Positions 49,997 through 60,168 of a stretch of 64,000 bases of DNA are shown one piece after another. Location of the stretch: positions 62,001-126,000 of the forward strand of contig JADLAK010000065.1 of the NCBI GenBank assembly GCA_020848275.1, given 5' to 3'. The DNA is from Planctomycetota bacterium. GTDB taxonomy: Bacteria > Planctomycetota > UBA8742 > UBA2392. Position numbers and translations under genes: made by a program. A model generated the notes under the pieces. That model worked only from the letters and a program-made list of their open reading frames with translations, did no database searches and was not told where the DNA came from. The first letter of the stretch is position 1; the number at the start of each line of letters is the position of its first letter.

Positions 49997-50170
49997 GCTG
50001 GCCGCGAAGTTTTTCCAGCACCTCGAAGCCGACCTCGACCGCTTCCGAACGATGGCGAAACTTCGCCAGCGTAGCCGCGTCGGCCTCAAGTTCCTTGACC
50101 AGCGCCGCCACGCGCGCTTTGGCGCCCGCCGCCTGCTCGACGCGCGCCAAACAGCCACGGTCAACCCTCG
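49993..50170 (-). pseudogene. Truncated coding remnant (C-terminal coiled-coil fragment)
   Basis: Minus-strand frame reads CLARVEQAAGAKARVAALVKELEADAATLAKFRHRSEAVEVGFEVLEKLRGQPKPA-stop with no upstream gene body. Confidence 0.45.
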
Positions 50171-50306
50171 GCCCAATTCAGGACCCCAAGGGGGTGAATT
50201 AAGGTCTCATACGGCGAAAAATTCACGTTGGACATCTCGCCGCAACAATAGAGTGAGCGGCAAGGGAGACCGCCGGACGAAAACTACTCGACCGATTTAT
50301 CCGACT

Positions 50307-50657
50307 TCAGCGGCAAATATTTCGGTAACGGTCACAGTAGTTTGCGCCGTCCTTCTCGGCCACCAGCAGATAGAGCAGCAGAACCATTTTGGACAACGGC
50401 AGCTTGGCCGCATGCAGCAGCGTGCCGGCGGTTGCGCTGGCCTGATGGCCGCAGGACTTGCACTCGATCACGTCATAGCCGCGAAGCTCGTAGCCTCTCT
50501 TGTGGTCGCAGGCGCGGGCAGATGAGGCCGCCGGGCCGGTGCGCTTTGACCAGCGCTTGGCGGCAGGCGTCATCAGTGGCCTAAACGCGCCTGGCCTCGA
50601 CGAGGTTGTCAGGCACCGGAAGCAAAAGCACCGCTTGGCTATGCGCGGCATGCGCAA
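50307..50657 (-). pseudogene. Truncated IS1595-type transposase remnant
   Basis: YELRGYDVIECKSCGHQASATAGTLLHAAKLPLSKMVLLLYLLVAEKDG matches the zinc-ribbon/helical start of IS1595 transposases, then stops early. Confidence 0.65.
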
Positions 50658-50850
50658 AGCGAGCTCGACTACCGCGGCGGGCGTGGCAACAGAGGTGGTT
50701 TGTGGTTGACGTTCGACAGGAGTCTCCCAAAGGACTCCCTCAGGCTACAATACCATACGCCAGAACCTAACTTTGGTGGTTACCCTTCCGACGGGAAGAA
50801 CGGGTACCCCTACGTTGTTTATGGGTAGTGCGTAGTTTCAGGAGATCCGT

Positions 50851-52005
50851 ATGCGCTGGCGACGGGGTTTGCTGTGGGCAGTGGCAGCGACGCTGGCTTT
50901 GGCCGCCGTGCTGTGGTTTCTCATTTTCAAGCCCGTGCAGGTGGTCGGGCATAGCGTAGAGCGCGGAGAAGTGCGCGAGGAGTTCCCCGGCGTGGGCTCG
51001 ATCGAATATGAACGCGTGGCCGTGCTGGGCTTTGAAGTGGCTGGGCGGATCACAGATATCGAAGTGAAACAGGGCGATCGCGTCAAGGCCGGACAGGTAC
51101 TGGCGCGCATTGATACGGAGGTCTATCGCTCTGAAGAAGCGGCGGCGGCCGAGAATGTCGAATTCACCCGTGCATCGGTTCTTCGCCTGAAAGCCGACAT
51201 CGCGCGCGCGCAGGCCTCACACGAGGGCGCCAAGGCGCATGCCAAACGTCAGGAAGCGGCGTTTCGCACTCACTCGGTTTCGCAGGATACGCTGGATCAA
51301 GCCCTGGAGCGCCTGGCCGTGACAGAGGCTGAACTGGCCCGGGCTGAGGCTGCATTGAGCGAAGGCGAGCGCCTTGTCGGGTCGGCGCTCAAGAGCCTGG
51401 AAGGCGCGCGCGCCCGCCTTGCACGCGGCACACTGATCAGCCCCATGGATGGCGTGCTGATCGCAAGATTAGCCGAGCCCGGCGATGTGGCCGTTACAGG
51501 CGGCGTGATTCTGCGGGTGGGCGACAACTCCGTGGTCTGGGCCAGCGTCTGGGTTGATGAGTCGTTCCTGGCGAAACTGAAAATCGGACAATCGGCCCGA
51601 GTCGTGCTGCGTTCGGACCCTGCAGGGGCACTTGAAGCGGCGGTGGCCCGCATTGGCCAGGAGGTTGATCGTGAATCGCGCGAACTCGTCGTGGATCTTC
51701 TGATCAAGAACGCGCCGGTGACGCTCGCCACGGGCCAGCGCGCCGACGCGTCGATTTTCGGCCAGATCGCGAAGGACGTCACGTTCGTGCCGGCGTCATA
51801 TATTCTGACGCGCGGCGGGGTGTCATCGGTCTGGGTCAACGACGACGGCCGCGCTTCACGCCGGGAAGTGGAAACAGGTCTGCAAAGCCGCGAGCGTGTC
51901 GAAATCAAGGACGGCCTGAAGGAAGGCGAACAGGTTATTCGGCCAGTTGCCGGCGCGGCTTTGACGGAAGGCGCGCGGGTCGGCGTCCAGGAACCACAGC
52001 CATGA
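50851..52005 (+). CDS. HlyD/MFP family efflux adaptor
   Basis: N-terminal TM; VLARIDTEVYRSEEAAAAENVEFTRA; LISPMDGVLIARLAEPGDVAVTGGVILRVGD. Confidence 0.9.
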   Translation: MRWRRGLLWAVAATLALAAVLWFLIFKPVQVVGHSVERGEVREEFPGVGSIEYERVAVLGFEVAGRITDIEVKQGDRVKAGQVLARIDTEVYRSEEAAAAENVEFTRASVLRLKADIARAQASHEGAKAHAKRQEAAFRTHSVSQDTLDQALERLAVTEAELARAEAALSEGERLVGSALKSLEGARARLARGTLISPMDGVLIARLAEPGDVAVTGGVILRVGDNSVVWASVWVDESFLAKLKIGQSARVVLRSDPAGALEAAVARIGQEVDRESRELVVDLLIKNAPVTLATGQRADASIFGQIAKDVTFVPASYILTRGGVSSVWVNDDGRASRREVETGLQSRERVEIKDGLKEGEQVIRPVAGAALTEGARVGVQEPQP

Positions 52006-53213
52006 TGGACCTGGCAGTCAAGGATATCCGGCACGACCTCGGCCGATTTGTACTGACGGCCGTGGGGCTGGGGATGCTGCTTTCAGTCGTGCTGGCTATG
52101 ACCGGCATCTACAATGGCATGGTGGTTGACGCCACTGTTCTTCCCGATTCGCTCGCGGCGGATCTCTGGGTCGTGCAGCGCGACACGCAGGGCCCCTTTG
52201 CCGAAAGCTCGCGCGTGCCGCAGCGTTTGGCTGAGCGCCTCCGCGCCGTTCCCGGCGTGGCCAGGACGCGAAGTTATGTCACGTTCAACGCGCAGCAGAC
52301 CACGCCGGAAGGCGCAACCCGGCGCTTTATGGCGGCAGGGCTTTCGTGGCCGGACGACCAGGGTGACATGCTTCCGCTGGCGCAGGGACGCGCATTGCGC
52401 GCTCCGCATTATGAGCTGGTGGCGGACGCTTCGTTGAACCTGCCGCTTGGCTCTCAATTCATGATCGGTCGCGATTCCTACACGGTGGTGGGCGTAACAC
52501 GCGGCATGGTGAGTTCAAGCGGCGACCCCATGCTGTTTGTCAGCATCGCAGACGCGCTCAAGGTCCAGAATGACCTGGTCAATGAAGCCATGCGCCTTGA
52601 AACCGAGGCGCGCATCGGGCGAGTGAGGCGCAGCGCATTTGGCCGCGACCCCGCGAACCTGACGCGGGCCGCGCAGTCGCAGTTGCCGGCTCTGGTGCCG
52701 CCGCCGGTCAGCGCGGTGCTGCTGGATCTGGAGCCCGGCCAGGACGTCGAATCTGTCCGGGAGCGCCTTTCGCATTGGCCGGACATCACCGTTTATTCGA
52801 CAGATGAGCAGCGTGCGCTTCTGGTGCGCGGCGTGATTGACCGCGCCCGCAGGCAGATCGGGCTGTTTCGTGCGCTGCTGGTCATTATCTCGGCCATCGT
52901 CATGGGCCTGATCGTTTACACCATGACGCTGGACAAGATGCACTCACTGGCCCTGCTCAAGCTGCTGGGCGCCAGACGCTTCGTGATTCTGCGCTTGATC
53001 GTTGAGGAGGCACTGCTGCTGGGCCTGCTCTCGTTCATTGTCGCGCTGCTGATAGGTGAGTTCATGTTTGACCTCTTCCCAAGGCGCGTGCTTGTCGGCG
53101 AAGCTGACCGACTCGCGCTGGCATTGGTCGTTGCGGGTATTTCTGTGGCTGCGGGCATTGTGGGCCTGCGCAAGGCGCTTTCTGCAGATCCCAACCAGGT
53201 GCTGGCATCGTGA
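52002..53213 (+). CDS. ABC transporter permease, MacB/DevC-like
   Basis: Four TM segments, MacB/FtsX-like layout; overlaps adjacent genes by 4 nt each side. Confidence 0.88.
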   Translation: MMDLAVKDIRHDLGRFVLTAVGLGMLLSVVLAMTGIYNGMVVDATVLPDSLAADLWVVQRDTQGPFAESSRVPQRLAERLRAVPGVARTRSYVTFNAQQTTPEGATRRFMAAGLSWPDDQGDMLPLAQGRALRAPHYELVADASLNLPLGSQFMIGRDSYTVVGVTRGMVSSSGDPMLFVSIADALKVQNDLVNEAMRLETEARIGRVRRSAFGRDPANLTRAAQSQLPALVPPPVSAVLLDLEPGQDVESVRERLSHWPDITVYSTDEQRALLVRGVIDRARRQIGLFRALLVIISAIVMGLIVYTMTLDKMHSLALLKLLGARRFVILRLIVEEALLLGLLSFIVALLIGEFMFDLFPRRVLVGEADRLALALVVAGISVAAGIVGLRKALSADPNQVLAS

Positions 53214-53926
53214 CCCCATCTGAATCCAACATCGTCTTGAGCGCGGATTCTCTCTCCAAGGTTTACGGAGAGGGCACCCTGCGCGTGGAGGCACTCAAAC
53301 CCACGACGTTCACTGCGCATACAGGAGAGGTCGTCGCCATCCTGGGCCCCTCGGGCTCCGGAAAGTCCACGCTTCTGACAATTCTCGGGCTCATAAACCC
53401 GCCGACGACCGGCTCGTTGCGCATTGGTCAAACGAAGGTCATTGAAAAAGGCCGCGCGGTCGCAAACCTCGATCAGCAGCGCCGGCAGCAGATAGGGTTT
53501 GTTTTCCAGCGATCCAATCTCATCCCGTTCCTGAGCGCCGAAGAAAACGTGCGGCTGGCGCTGGAGCTGGATGACGTGCCGCCCGCTCAATCCCGCGCGC
53601 GCTCTCGAACAATGCTGGAGGGCTTGGGGCTTGGCAAACGGCTCCACGCGCTGCCCTCGCGGCTATCCGGTGGAGAGGCGCAACGCGTGGCCATTGCCCG
53701 TGCACTGATCCACAAGCCCGCCGTCGTGCTCGCTGACGAGCCAACCGCATCGCTTGACAGCCACCGCGGGCGTCAGGTCATGGAGCTCTTCCGCGAAGCC
53801 GCGCGTTCGCAGGGCGCGGCTGTGCTGGTTGTGACCCACGACCACCGCACCCTTGACCTCGTTGACCGCATCCTCGATATGGAAGACGGCGTGCTGTCAG
53901 AGAAGGCCGTCGCGGCGCCGGGCTAG
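53210..53926 (+). CDS. ABC transporter ATP-binding protein, MacB/LolD/DevA-like
   Basis: GPSGSGKSTLLTILG, RLSGGEAQRVAIARALIHKPAVVLADEPTASLD. Confidence 0.95.
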   Translation: MTPSESNIVLSADSLSKVYGEGTLRVEALKPTTFTAHTGEVVAILGPSGSGKSTLLTILGLINPPTTGSLRIGQTKVIEKGRAVANLDQQRRQQIGFVFQRSNLIPFLSAEENVRLALELDDVPPAQSRARSRTMLEGLGLGKRLHALPSRLSGGEAQRVAIARALIHKPAVVLADEPTASLDSHRGRQVMELFREAARSQGAAVLVVTHDHRTLDLVDRILDMEDGVLSEKAVAAPG

Positions 53927-54135
53927 GCCGGCCGTGATGCTTCCCGCCGCGCCCGCCTTGATTGCGTACACCACTGCGGTCGCGAGCTCAAGTTCCACCA
54001 AACATGGCGAAATCTGCTTACTACAGGCACAGGTGGGAACCGAAGACGACCGACAACGCCGATTAGGTGGCGTTTTTGATCATGTGACGATTGGAGATGA
54101 CTTGATTCCCGGCGTTGCCAGAATCGCAAAAACAC

Positions 54136-54169
54136 AAGCCGCCCCTAGATTGGCTCTAGGAGCGGCTTT
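54136..54169 (-). terminator. Terminator-like hairpin downstream of tRNA-Ala
   Basis: AAGCCGCcCCTAG-attggCT-CTAGGaGCGGCTT; minus-strand U tract. Confidence 0.65.
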
Positions 54170-54175
54170 GGTGTT

Positions 54176-54251
54176 TGGTGGACCGGAAGGGATTCGAACC
54201 CATGACCCCCTGAATGCCATTCAGGTACTCTACCAACTGAGCTACCGGCCC
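54176..54251 (-). tRNA. tRNA-Ala (anticodon GGC)
   Basis: GGGCCGGTAGCTCAG...CCTGA-ATGGCAT-TCAGG...GGTTCGAATCCC...CCGGTCCACCA; G3:U70 identity pair present. Confidence 0.97.
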
Positions 54252-54304
54252 GTAGTTGTGGCGCGAAATCGTACATCGCGCCGCCAAAGCCGCAACGGGC
54301 CAAC

Positions 54305-56059
54305 CTATTTGCCGCCGACGGGCCGGCGGTCGTCGGGGCCGATCAGCGGGCCCTCGTGCGGCTTCTTTGGGCCGCCAATGGCCGGCACGGGGTCTGCCTG
54401 GATCGTCTTGGCCCTGGCGCCCACTTTCGCCAGCGAGCCCAAGCCCGCGCCCGCGATCTGCTCAAGCAGGTAATCGTCGCTCTCGCCGACACCCACGCAG
54501 TTGATCTCGACCTTGCGAAACAGGTTCATGCGCCGCACGTCGCGCACGATGTGGAATGTAACCGCGTAAGGCCCGGTGTAACGCACGCGGCCCTGAACCA
54601 CGCCGCCGCTGGTGTGGCTCTTGCCCGCTTCGCGGTCAACGCTGCCCTTCATGCCCGTGGTGAGTTCGCCAAGGCCCGGGTAGTCGTCGGTGTTGGGCGC
54701 GCCGTCGCTCAGCACGAAAATCGTGTCGCAGCCGCCCGCAAACGTCGCGGCGTTGACGTGTTCGTCGTCGCCGGAAATCAGGCCGCCCACACCCATGCGA
54801 AACGCGCGCACGATGCCGCCGTGCAGGTTGGTGTCGCCCATCAGCGTGCCGTTGGGGCGGTCGGGGCCCACGGGCCCGGGCGTGATCGCGTCGAGTTCGG
54901 CGATCGCAGACCCGACGTTGCGTTCCGTCGCGAGCAAGAAACGCCGGGTGCATTCCAGCAGCTTGCACTCCGTGCCGAACGTGACCACGAAAAAGCTCGC
55001 GTCCTCGGGAAGCCGCCGCAGCGACAGCTTCAAAACCTCCCGTGCGGCGTCAAAGCGGCATTTAACACGGTCCCAGGGGATGCCTTCCTCTTTGACTTCG
55101 GGTTTATCGCCGGGCTTGCCCGTGACCACGCGCTTCTTGAGGTCGGCGATCTCTTCATCTTTAAGCGGGATCAGCATCGAGTCTGACAAATCGATCACAT
55201 ACGCGATGCGCTTGCCGCGGCCCTCCAGCCCGAAAAATGTCGGGCGCCTGGCCGCTGTCTTGCCCTTGTCGTCCTCGGGCAGCGCAGGCTTGGCGTCAAG
55301 CAGCCGCAGCCACGGCTCTGCGTTGAGCCACAGTTTTTCCGTCAGGAAAACGCGGGCGAGATGCCGCGCGATGATCAGCTTCGTGTCTTCGGCGAGTTTG
55401 GCGTTGTCGAGCTGGTTGATCACCGCGCGGGCCGCCGCGATGAATTCCTTTTCCTTTGACAAGTCCGCCAGATACAGCAGGGCGCCAGCGCAGGCCGACA
55501 GCACCACGCGTTGTTCAAGCGCGTTGCCCAGCTTGCCCTCAAGCAGTTTGGGAATGACCGGCAGGACTTCCTTCCTGGCGCTGTGGGCCAGCGCACTGAT
55601 TGCCGCCGCACGCTCGAATTCCGTGGCGCCGCGGGCATTGATGACTTCAAGCGCGGCTTCACAGCCCAGGCGCGGCACGCAGGTCATCAGGGCGTTGTAG
55701 GTCAGCCAGCCATCGAGGTCCTTGTGCTGGTCCTTGGCGAAATCCCAAAGCGGCTTGGCGCCGGTCGCCTTGAGCTTGGTCGCGCCGAGCTCGCCCAGCG
55801 CACCCGCGACGAGATACTTCACCTGGTTGGCAGGCGTTTCAGCGGTCTTGTAGCGTTCGGCCAGTACGCCGACGGCGCGTTCGTCGCCCGTATACGCCAG
55901 GCCGAATATGCCCTCGCTGCGGCGCAGCAACGCGCCGATGCCGCGCGATTCGTCGTATGCCGTTTTCGCGCGGTCGTAGGCGGCGGGATCCTGGGCCGAT
56001 GCGAGGGTCACGACTGTTGCGAGACACAGGACAATTCCAAGCGTGCGGGTTCGGTGCAT
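54305..56059 (-). CDS. Secreted VWA-domain protein with HEAT-like N-terminus
   Basis: Signal peptide MHRTRTLGIVLCLATVVTLASA; IAYVIDLSDSMLIP; TIFVLSDGAPNTDDYPG. Confidence 0.87.
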   Translation of the reverse strand: MHRTRTLGIVLCLATVVTLASAQDPAAYDRAKTAYDESRGIGALLRRSEGIFGLAYTGDERAVGVLAERYKTAETPANQVKYLVAGALGELGATKLKATGAKPLWDFAKDQHKDLDGWLTYNALMTCVPRLGCEAALEVINARGATEFERAAAISALAHSARKEVLPVIPKLLEGKLGNALEQRVVLSACAGALLYLADLSKEKEFIAAARAVINQLDNAKLAEDTKLIIARHLARVFLTEKLWLNAEPWLRLLDAKPALPEDDKGKTAARRPTFFGLEGRGKRIAYVIDLSDSMLIPLKDEEIADLKKRVVTGKPGDKPEVKEEGIPWDRVKCRFDAAREVLKLSLRRLPEDASFFVVTFGTECKLLECTRRFLLATERNVGSAIAELDAITPGPVGPDRPNGTLMGDTNLHGGIVRAFRMGVGGLISGDDEHVNAATFAGGCDTIFVLSDGAPNTDDYPGLGELTTGMKGSVDREAGKSHTSGGVVQGRVRYTGPYAVTFHIVRDVRRMNLFRKVEINCVGVGESDDYLLEQIAGAGLGSLAKVGARAKTIQADPVPAIGGPKKPHEGPLIGPDDRRPVGGK

Positions 56060-56116
56060 GCGCGCCTCCATTGCGCCGATTTTAGGCCTTGAGCAAAGGT
56101 AGCTCAACGTCAGCTT

Positions 56117-56198
56117 CGTGTTTCGTGCTACGTGTTACGTGTTTCGTGAATGTCAAAGACACACCCGTGGCACGAAGCACGTTTCACGTAACACGTCG
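56117..56198. repeat. Word-repeat imperfect inverted repeat
   Basis: CGTGTTTCGTGCTACGTGTTACGTGTTTCGTG / CACGAAGCACGTTTCACGTAACACGTCG. Confidence 0.88.
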
Positions 56199-56240
56199 CG
56201 CAATGTCGCGGCGGGGGGTAAAGTCGGAGCATGGCAAAGG

Positions 56241-56401
56241 GAGCCCTTCTCGGAAACCCGCGTGTGGCATATGCGCCGCGCCGGGCGAGCAGCCCAAGGA
56301 ACCCGAGCGACGCATGGCTGGAAGCCATGTTGAGTGAGGGTGACGCCGGGATGCGAAGGCCGCCGCAAGCAGATGACCACGAGGTTTTTCGAGATGGGCT
56401 C
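56241..56401 (+). ncRNA. Structured dispersed element, copy C, overlapping radA translation start
   Basis: Closing stem GAGCCCTTCTCGGAAACC pairs with GGTTTTTCGAGATGGGCTC; apical hairpin CATGGCT/AGCCATG; conserved CGAGCAG..CAAG.AACCCGAGCGA and GGGATGCGA. Confidence 0.6.
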
Positions 56402-57770
56402 TAAAAAAGCAAAGTTGGTGTTCGTGTGCCGCGAATGCGGCCATTCTTCGGTCAAATGGCTCGGCAAGTGCCCCCAGTGCAACGCCTGGAACAGTTACGC
56501 CGAGGAGATCGACCCCGAGGCGATTCGGCCCTCGCGGCGATCGATGCTCAACACGCCCAGCAAGCCCGAAGCCCTGCGCGAAATCAAAGCCAACGCCGCC
56601 AATCGCCTCAAGACCGGCATCGGCGAACTCGACCGCGTGCTGGGCGGCGGGCTCGTGGCGGGCAGCGCCGTGCTGTTCGCGGGCGCGCCGGGCATCGGCA
56701 AAAGCACGCTGACGCTGCAGGCCGCCAACAAGGTCGCACTATTGGGCAACCCGGTCCTGTACATCACGGGCGAAGAAAGCGCCGAGCAGATCAAGCTTCG
56801 CGCAACGCGGTTAAAGTGCGACGCGGCAGAACTCTTCGTCGTGGCGGAAACCAATCTCGACGCGATACGCAATCACCTCGCGAACATCAAACCTGCGCTG
56901 GCAATAGTTGACTCCGTGCAGACGCTTTATGACCAGGAACTGCCCAGCGCGCCGGGCAGCGTCGGGCAGGTGCGCGAGTGCGCCGCCGCCATCATCATGC
57001 AGGCCAAGGCCAGCGGCACGCCGGTGTTTCTCGTCGGCCACGTGACGAAAGACGGAAACGTCGCGGGCCCGCGCACGCTGGAGCACATGGTCGATACCGT
57101 GCTGAGCTTCGAGGGCGAAAAATACCAGAGCTACCGCCTGCTGCGCGCGAGCAAGAACCGCTTCGGCGGCACGGGCGAACTCGGAGTCTTCGAAATGCGC
57201 GGCGACGGATTGGCCGAGGTCGAAAACGCCAGCCGCATCTTCCTCGATGAATACGACCACGCGCGGCCGGGCTGCACGGTCGTCCCCGCCGCGGAGGGCA
57301 CGCGTGTGCTGCTGGTCGAGGTGCAGGCGCTGGTGACGCGCAGCCCGATGGCAAACCCGCGCCGCCGCTTTACGGGGCTCGATCAAAATCGCGCGCACAT
57401 GCTTTTAGCGGTGCTGGAACGCCGCGCGGGTCTAAGGTTGGCCGAGTTCGAGGTGTATCTAAACATCGTGGGCGGCGTGCAGGTTGAAGAACCCGCCGCG
57501 GATCTGGCCGCGTGCTTCGCGGTCGCTTCAAGCGCGCGCGAGATCAAGCTGCCGCCCAGCACTGTGTTCATCGGCGAAGTCGGTTTGTCGGGTGAAGTCC
57601 GCAACGTGGCTACGTTGCAGCAGCGGCTGGACGAATCGAGCAAGCTGGGTTTCACGCAGGCCGTGATCCCGCGCCAGCGCGGCAATCAGTTGCGCACGCC
57701 ACGCGACATGAAGCTGATCCAGCTCGCCGACCTGCGCGAAGGCCTCGAAAAGTTCTTCCTGGTCGAATAA
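56394..57770 (+). CDS. radA: DNA repair protein RadA
   Basis: FVCRECGHSSVKWLGKCPQCNAWNSY, GAPGIGKSTLTLQAA, KNRFGGTGELGVFEM, GEVGLSGEVRNV. Confidence 0.97.
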   Translation: MGSKKAKLVFVCRECGHSSVKWLGKCPQCNAWNSYAEEIDPEAIRPSRRSMLNTPSKPEALREIKANAANRLKTGIGELDRVLGGGLVAGSAVLFAGAPGIGKSTLTLQAANKVALLGNPVLYITGEESAEQIKLRATRLKCDAAELFVVAETNLDAIRNHLANIKPALAIVDSVQTLYDQELPSAPGSVGQVRECAAAIIMQAKASGTPVFLVGHVTKDGNVAGPRTLEHMVDTVLSFEGEKYQSYRLLRASKNRFGGTGELGVFEMRGDGLAEVENASRIFLDEYDHARPGCTVVPAAEGTRVLLVEVQALVTRSPMANPRRRFTGLDQNRAHMLLAVLERRAGLRLAEFEVYLNIVGGVQVEEPAADLAACFAVASSAREIKLPPSTVFIGEVGLSGEVRNVATLQQRLDESSKLGFTQAVIPRQRGNQLRTPRDMKLIQLADLREGLEKFFLVE

Positions 57771-57882
57771 CCATTTCCGCACCGCTCGATTTGTCCTGCG
57801 CGAATTCGCGAAGTCTTTCCGCGTTTGCATTCCGGCACGCCGGCCGGCGCCCCGTAACAATCTCAACCAATCGGGGACCGCC

Positions 57883-59121
57883 ATGAAACTCGCGCTCAGT
57901 CTTGTAGCCATCCTGTTCGCCGCACAACTCGCCGCCGCAGACCTCGCCAAGGAAGCGCCCAAGCGCCAGTGGGCCAAGGGTGCAGACAGCATCGAGAAAC
58001 TTCCGAGTGATTGCACGGCCCTGACGCTTTCCGAGACCGGCGACGCGGCATTCAAGTCGTTGGCGCGCCTGAGCAAGCTGAAGCAACTGGAAATCATTGG
58101 TTTTGGCAGCCGCGTCACCGACGCGGGCCTCGCGCACATTGCGGCGTTGGCGTCGCTGGAGGAACTCTATTTCCAGCACTGCGAAGAGATCACCGACGCG
58201 GGTATTCCGCACATCGCAAAGCTCGCAAATTTGCAACGCCTGAATCTCGAGGGCTGCATCGGCATCAGCGACAAAGGCGTCGAGGCGCTGGCGATTGCCA
58301 AAAAGTTGCAACACCTGAACCTCGCGTTCTGCGCCAACATCACGGGCGCAGGGTTGGGGAAGTTCGCCGCCAACCTGCGCACTCTGCGCGTCGACAGCAC
58401 GCCGTCCTTCGGCGACGCGGGCATGAAAGCGATCGCCGCGGCCAGGGATCTTTCTGAACTTCGCATCAGCGGCAGCGGCGTCAGCAACGCAGGCCTGGCG
58501 GAACTCGCGAATTTCAAACTGTTGAAGGCGCTTTATGTCGGGGGCCCGGCCTTCAACGACAAGGCCTGCGGCGTCGTCGCCGCGTTGACGGGCCTTGAAA
58601 CGCTGGACATCGGCTTTTCGCCCATCAGCGACGCGGGCGCGGCGAAATTCGCGGGGATGGTCAACCTCAAGCGGCTGGTAATCGGCTTCTCGGACATCGG
58701 CGACGAGACCCTGAAGGCCGTCGCAAAGTTGCCGAAGCTCGAAAGCCTGTTCGCGAGCCAGACGCTGGTGACCGGTGAAGGCGTCGCGGCGTTGAGCGGC
58801 CACAAGGCCCTGCGCGAACTTCACCTCGGCGGCACGGAAACCGACGACAGCGCCTGCAAGGCGCTGGGCACGATCAAGACGCTGACGTGGCTGAACCTGC
58901 ACGGCACGGCGGTCACGGATGAAGGCATGGCCGAACTGAAGAACCTGACGGCGCTGGAAATCCTCGACATCAGCGATTGCGGCGGCATCAGCGACAACGC
59001 CGTGGACTCACTCTCGGCGCTCAAGGCGCTGAAGACGCTTCACGTGCAGCAAACCGGCCTGAGTAAAAACGGCCAGGAGGCGCTGATCAAGGCGCTGCCG
59101 ACCTGCAAGGTATGGGCGTGA
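57883..59121 (+). CDS. Secreted leucine-rich-repeat (RNI-like) protein
   Basis: Signal peptide MKLALSLVAILFAAQLAAA; repeated ITDAGIPHIAKLANLQRLNLEGC-type units. Confidence 0.9.
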   Translation: MKLALSLVAILFAAQLAAADLAKEAPKRQWAKGADSIEKLPSDCTALTLSETGDAAFKSLARLSKLKQLEIIGFGSRVTDAGLAHIAALASLEELYFQHCEEITDAGIPHIAKLANLQRLNLEGCIGISDKGVEALAIAKKLQHLNLAFCANITGAGLGKFAANLRTLRVDSTPSFGDAGMKAIAAARDLSELRISGSGVSNAGLAELANFKLLKALYVGGPAFNDKACGVVAALTGLETLDIGFSPISDAGAAKFAGMVNLKRLVIGFSDIGDETLKAVAKLPKLESLFASQTLVTGEGVAALSGHKALRELHLGGTETDDSACKALGTIKTLTWLNLHGTAVTDEGMAELKNLTALEILDISDCGGISDNAVDSLSALKALKTLHVQQTGLSKNGQEALIKALPTCKVWA

Positions 59122-59125
59122 CGGC

Positions 59126-60127
59126 CTAGGTCCGGCGTTCGCTGTCGAGGTGCGCCATGGCCTGCGCGGGGTAGCGGTCGCCGGCGGTGGCACCGGCCGG
59201 CACGGCATTTTCGATCTGCGCGAGGTCGTCCTTCGACAGTTTGACCTCGAGCGCGCCGAGCGACTCCTTCAGCCGCGGGCGAGTGCGCGCACCGACCAGT
59301 GGGACGATATCGTCGCCGCGCGTCAGCACCCAGGCGATGGCGACTTGCGCGACGGTAGCCCCGCGCGCATCGGCGATTTTGCGGAGCGCCTCGACCAGCT
59401 TCAGGTTCTTGTCCACGTTATCACCGCCAAAACGCGGCAAATACGCGCGGAAGTCACCTTTGGCCAGCGGCTTGTCCTTGTCCCAGTGGCCGCTGAGCAG
59501 CCCACGCGACAGCACACCGTAGGCGGTAACGCCGATGCCGAGTTTGCGGCAGGTCGGTAGAATGTCGGCCTCGACGCCGCGCGACATCAATGAATACTCG
59601 ATCTGCAGGTCGGCTATGGGATGCACCTTGGCAGCACGCTGGATCGTCTCCGCACCCACCTCGGACAGGCCGATGTGTCGCACATGACCGGCCTTGATGC
59701 ATTCGGCAATGGCGCCGACGGTGTCCTCAATGGGCACGGAGGGGTCAAGGCGGCCGGGACGGTAGATATCGATGTAGCTCGTGCCCAGCCGTTTCAGGCT
59801 GTAGGCCAGGAAATTTTTCACGGCGACCGGGCGGCAGTCGACGCCGTTCCAGCCGCCCATCGCGTCGCGCAAGCCGCCGAACTTCACGCTGATCTGCACG
59901 TTCTCGCGTTTGCGGCCCTTGAGCGCCTGCGCGATCAGCATTTCGTTGTGGCCCATGCCGTAGAAGTCGCCGGTGTCGAGCAGCGTCACGCCCGCATCGA
60001 TGGCGGCGTGGATGGTCGCGATGCCTTCGGCCTCGTCGGCGGGACCGTAGAGGTCGCTCATGCCCATGCAGCCAAGGCCGATGGCGCTGACTTTCGGGCC
60101 GGTTTTGCCGAGTGCGAGAGTTTTCAT
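59126..60127 (-). CDS. Aldo/keto reductase
   Basis: [46 protein letters not shown]-type motif, [22 protein letters not shown]. Confidence 0.94.
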   Translation of the reverse strand: MKTLALGKTGPKVSAIGLGCMGMSDLYGPADEAEGIATIHAAIDAGVTLLDTGDFYGMGHNEMLIAQALKGRKRENVQISVKFGGLRDAMGGWNGVDCRPVAVKNFLAYSLKRLGTSYIDIYRPGRLDPSVPIEDTVGAIAECIKAGHVRHIGLSEVGAETIQRAAKVHPIADLQIEYSLMSRGVEADILPTCRKLGIGVTAYGVLSRGLLSGHWDKDKPLAKGDFRAYLPRFGGDNVDKNLKLVEALRKIADARGATVAQVAIAWVLTRGDDIVPLVGARTRPRLKESLGALEVKLSKDDLAQIENAVPAGATAGDRYPAQAMAHLDSERRT

Positions 60128-60143
60128 CGTGCGTCTCCATTGC

Positions 60144-60163
60144 GGACACGCTGCCGCGTGTCC
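60144..60163. repeat. Variant copy of the 44266/44306 palindrome
   Basis: GGACACGCTGCCGCGTGTCC, followed by CTACG as at 44326. Confidence 0.8.
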
Positions 60164-60168
60164 CTACG

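Noticed and set aside
57652-58902. Minus-strand 416-aa ORF opposite the LRR gene with repetitive sequence
   Set aside because: Periodicity is inherited from the sense-strand LRR repeats
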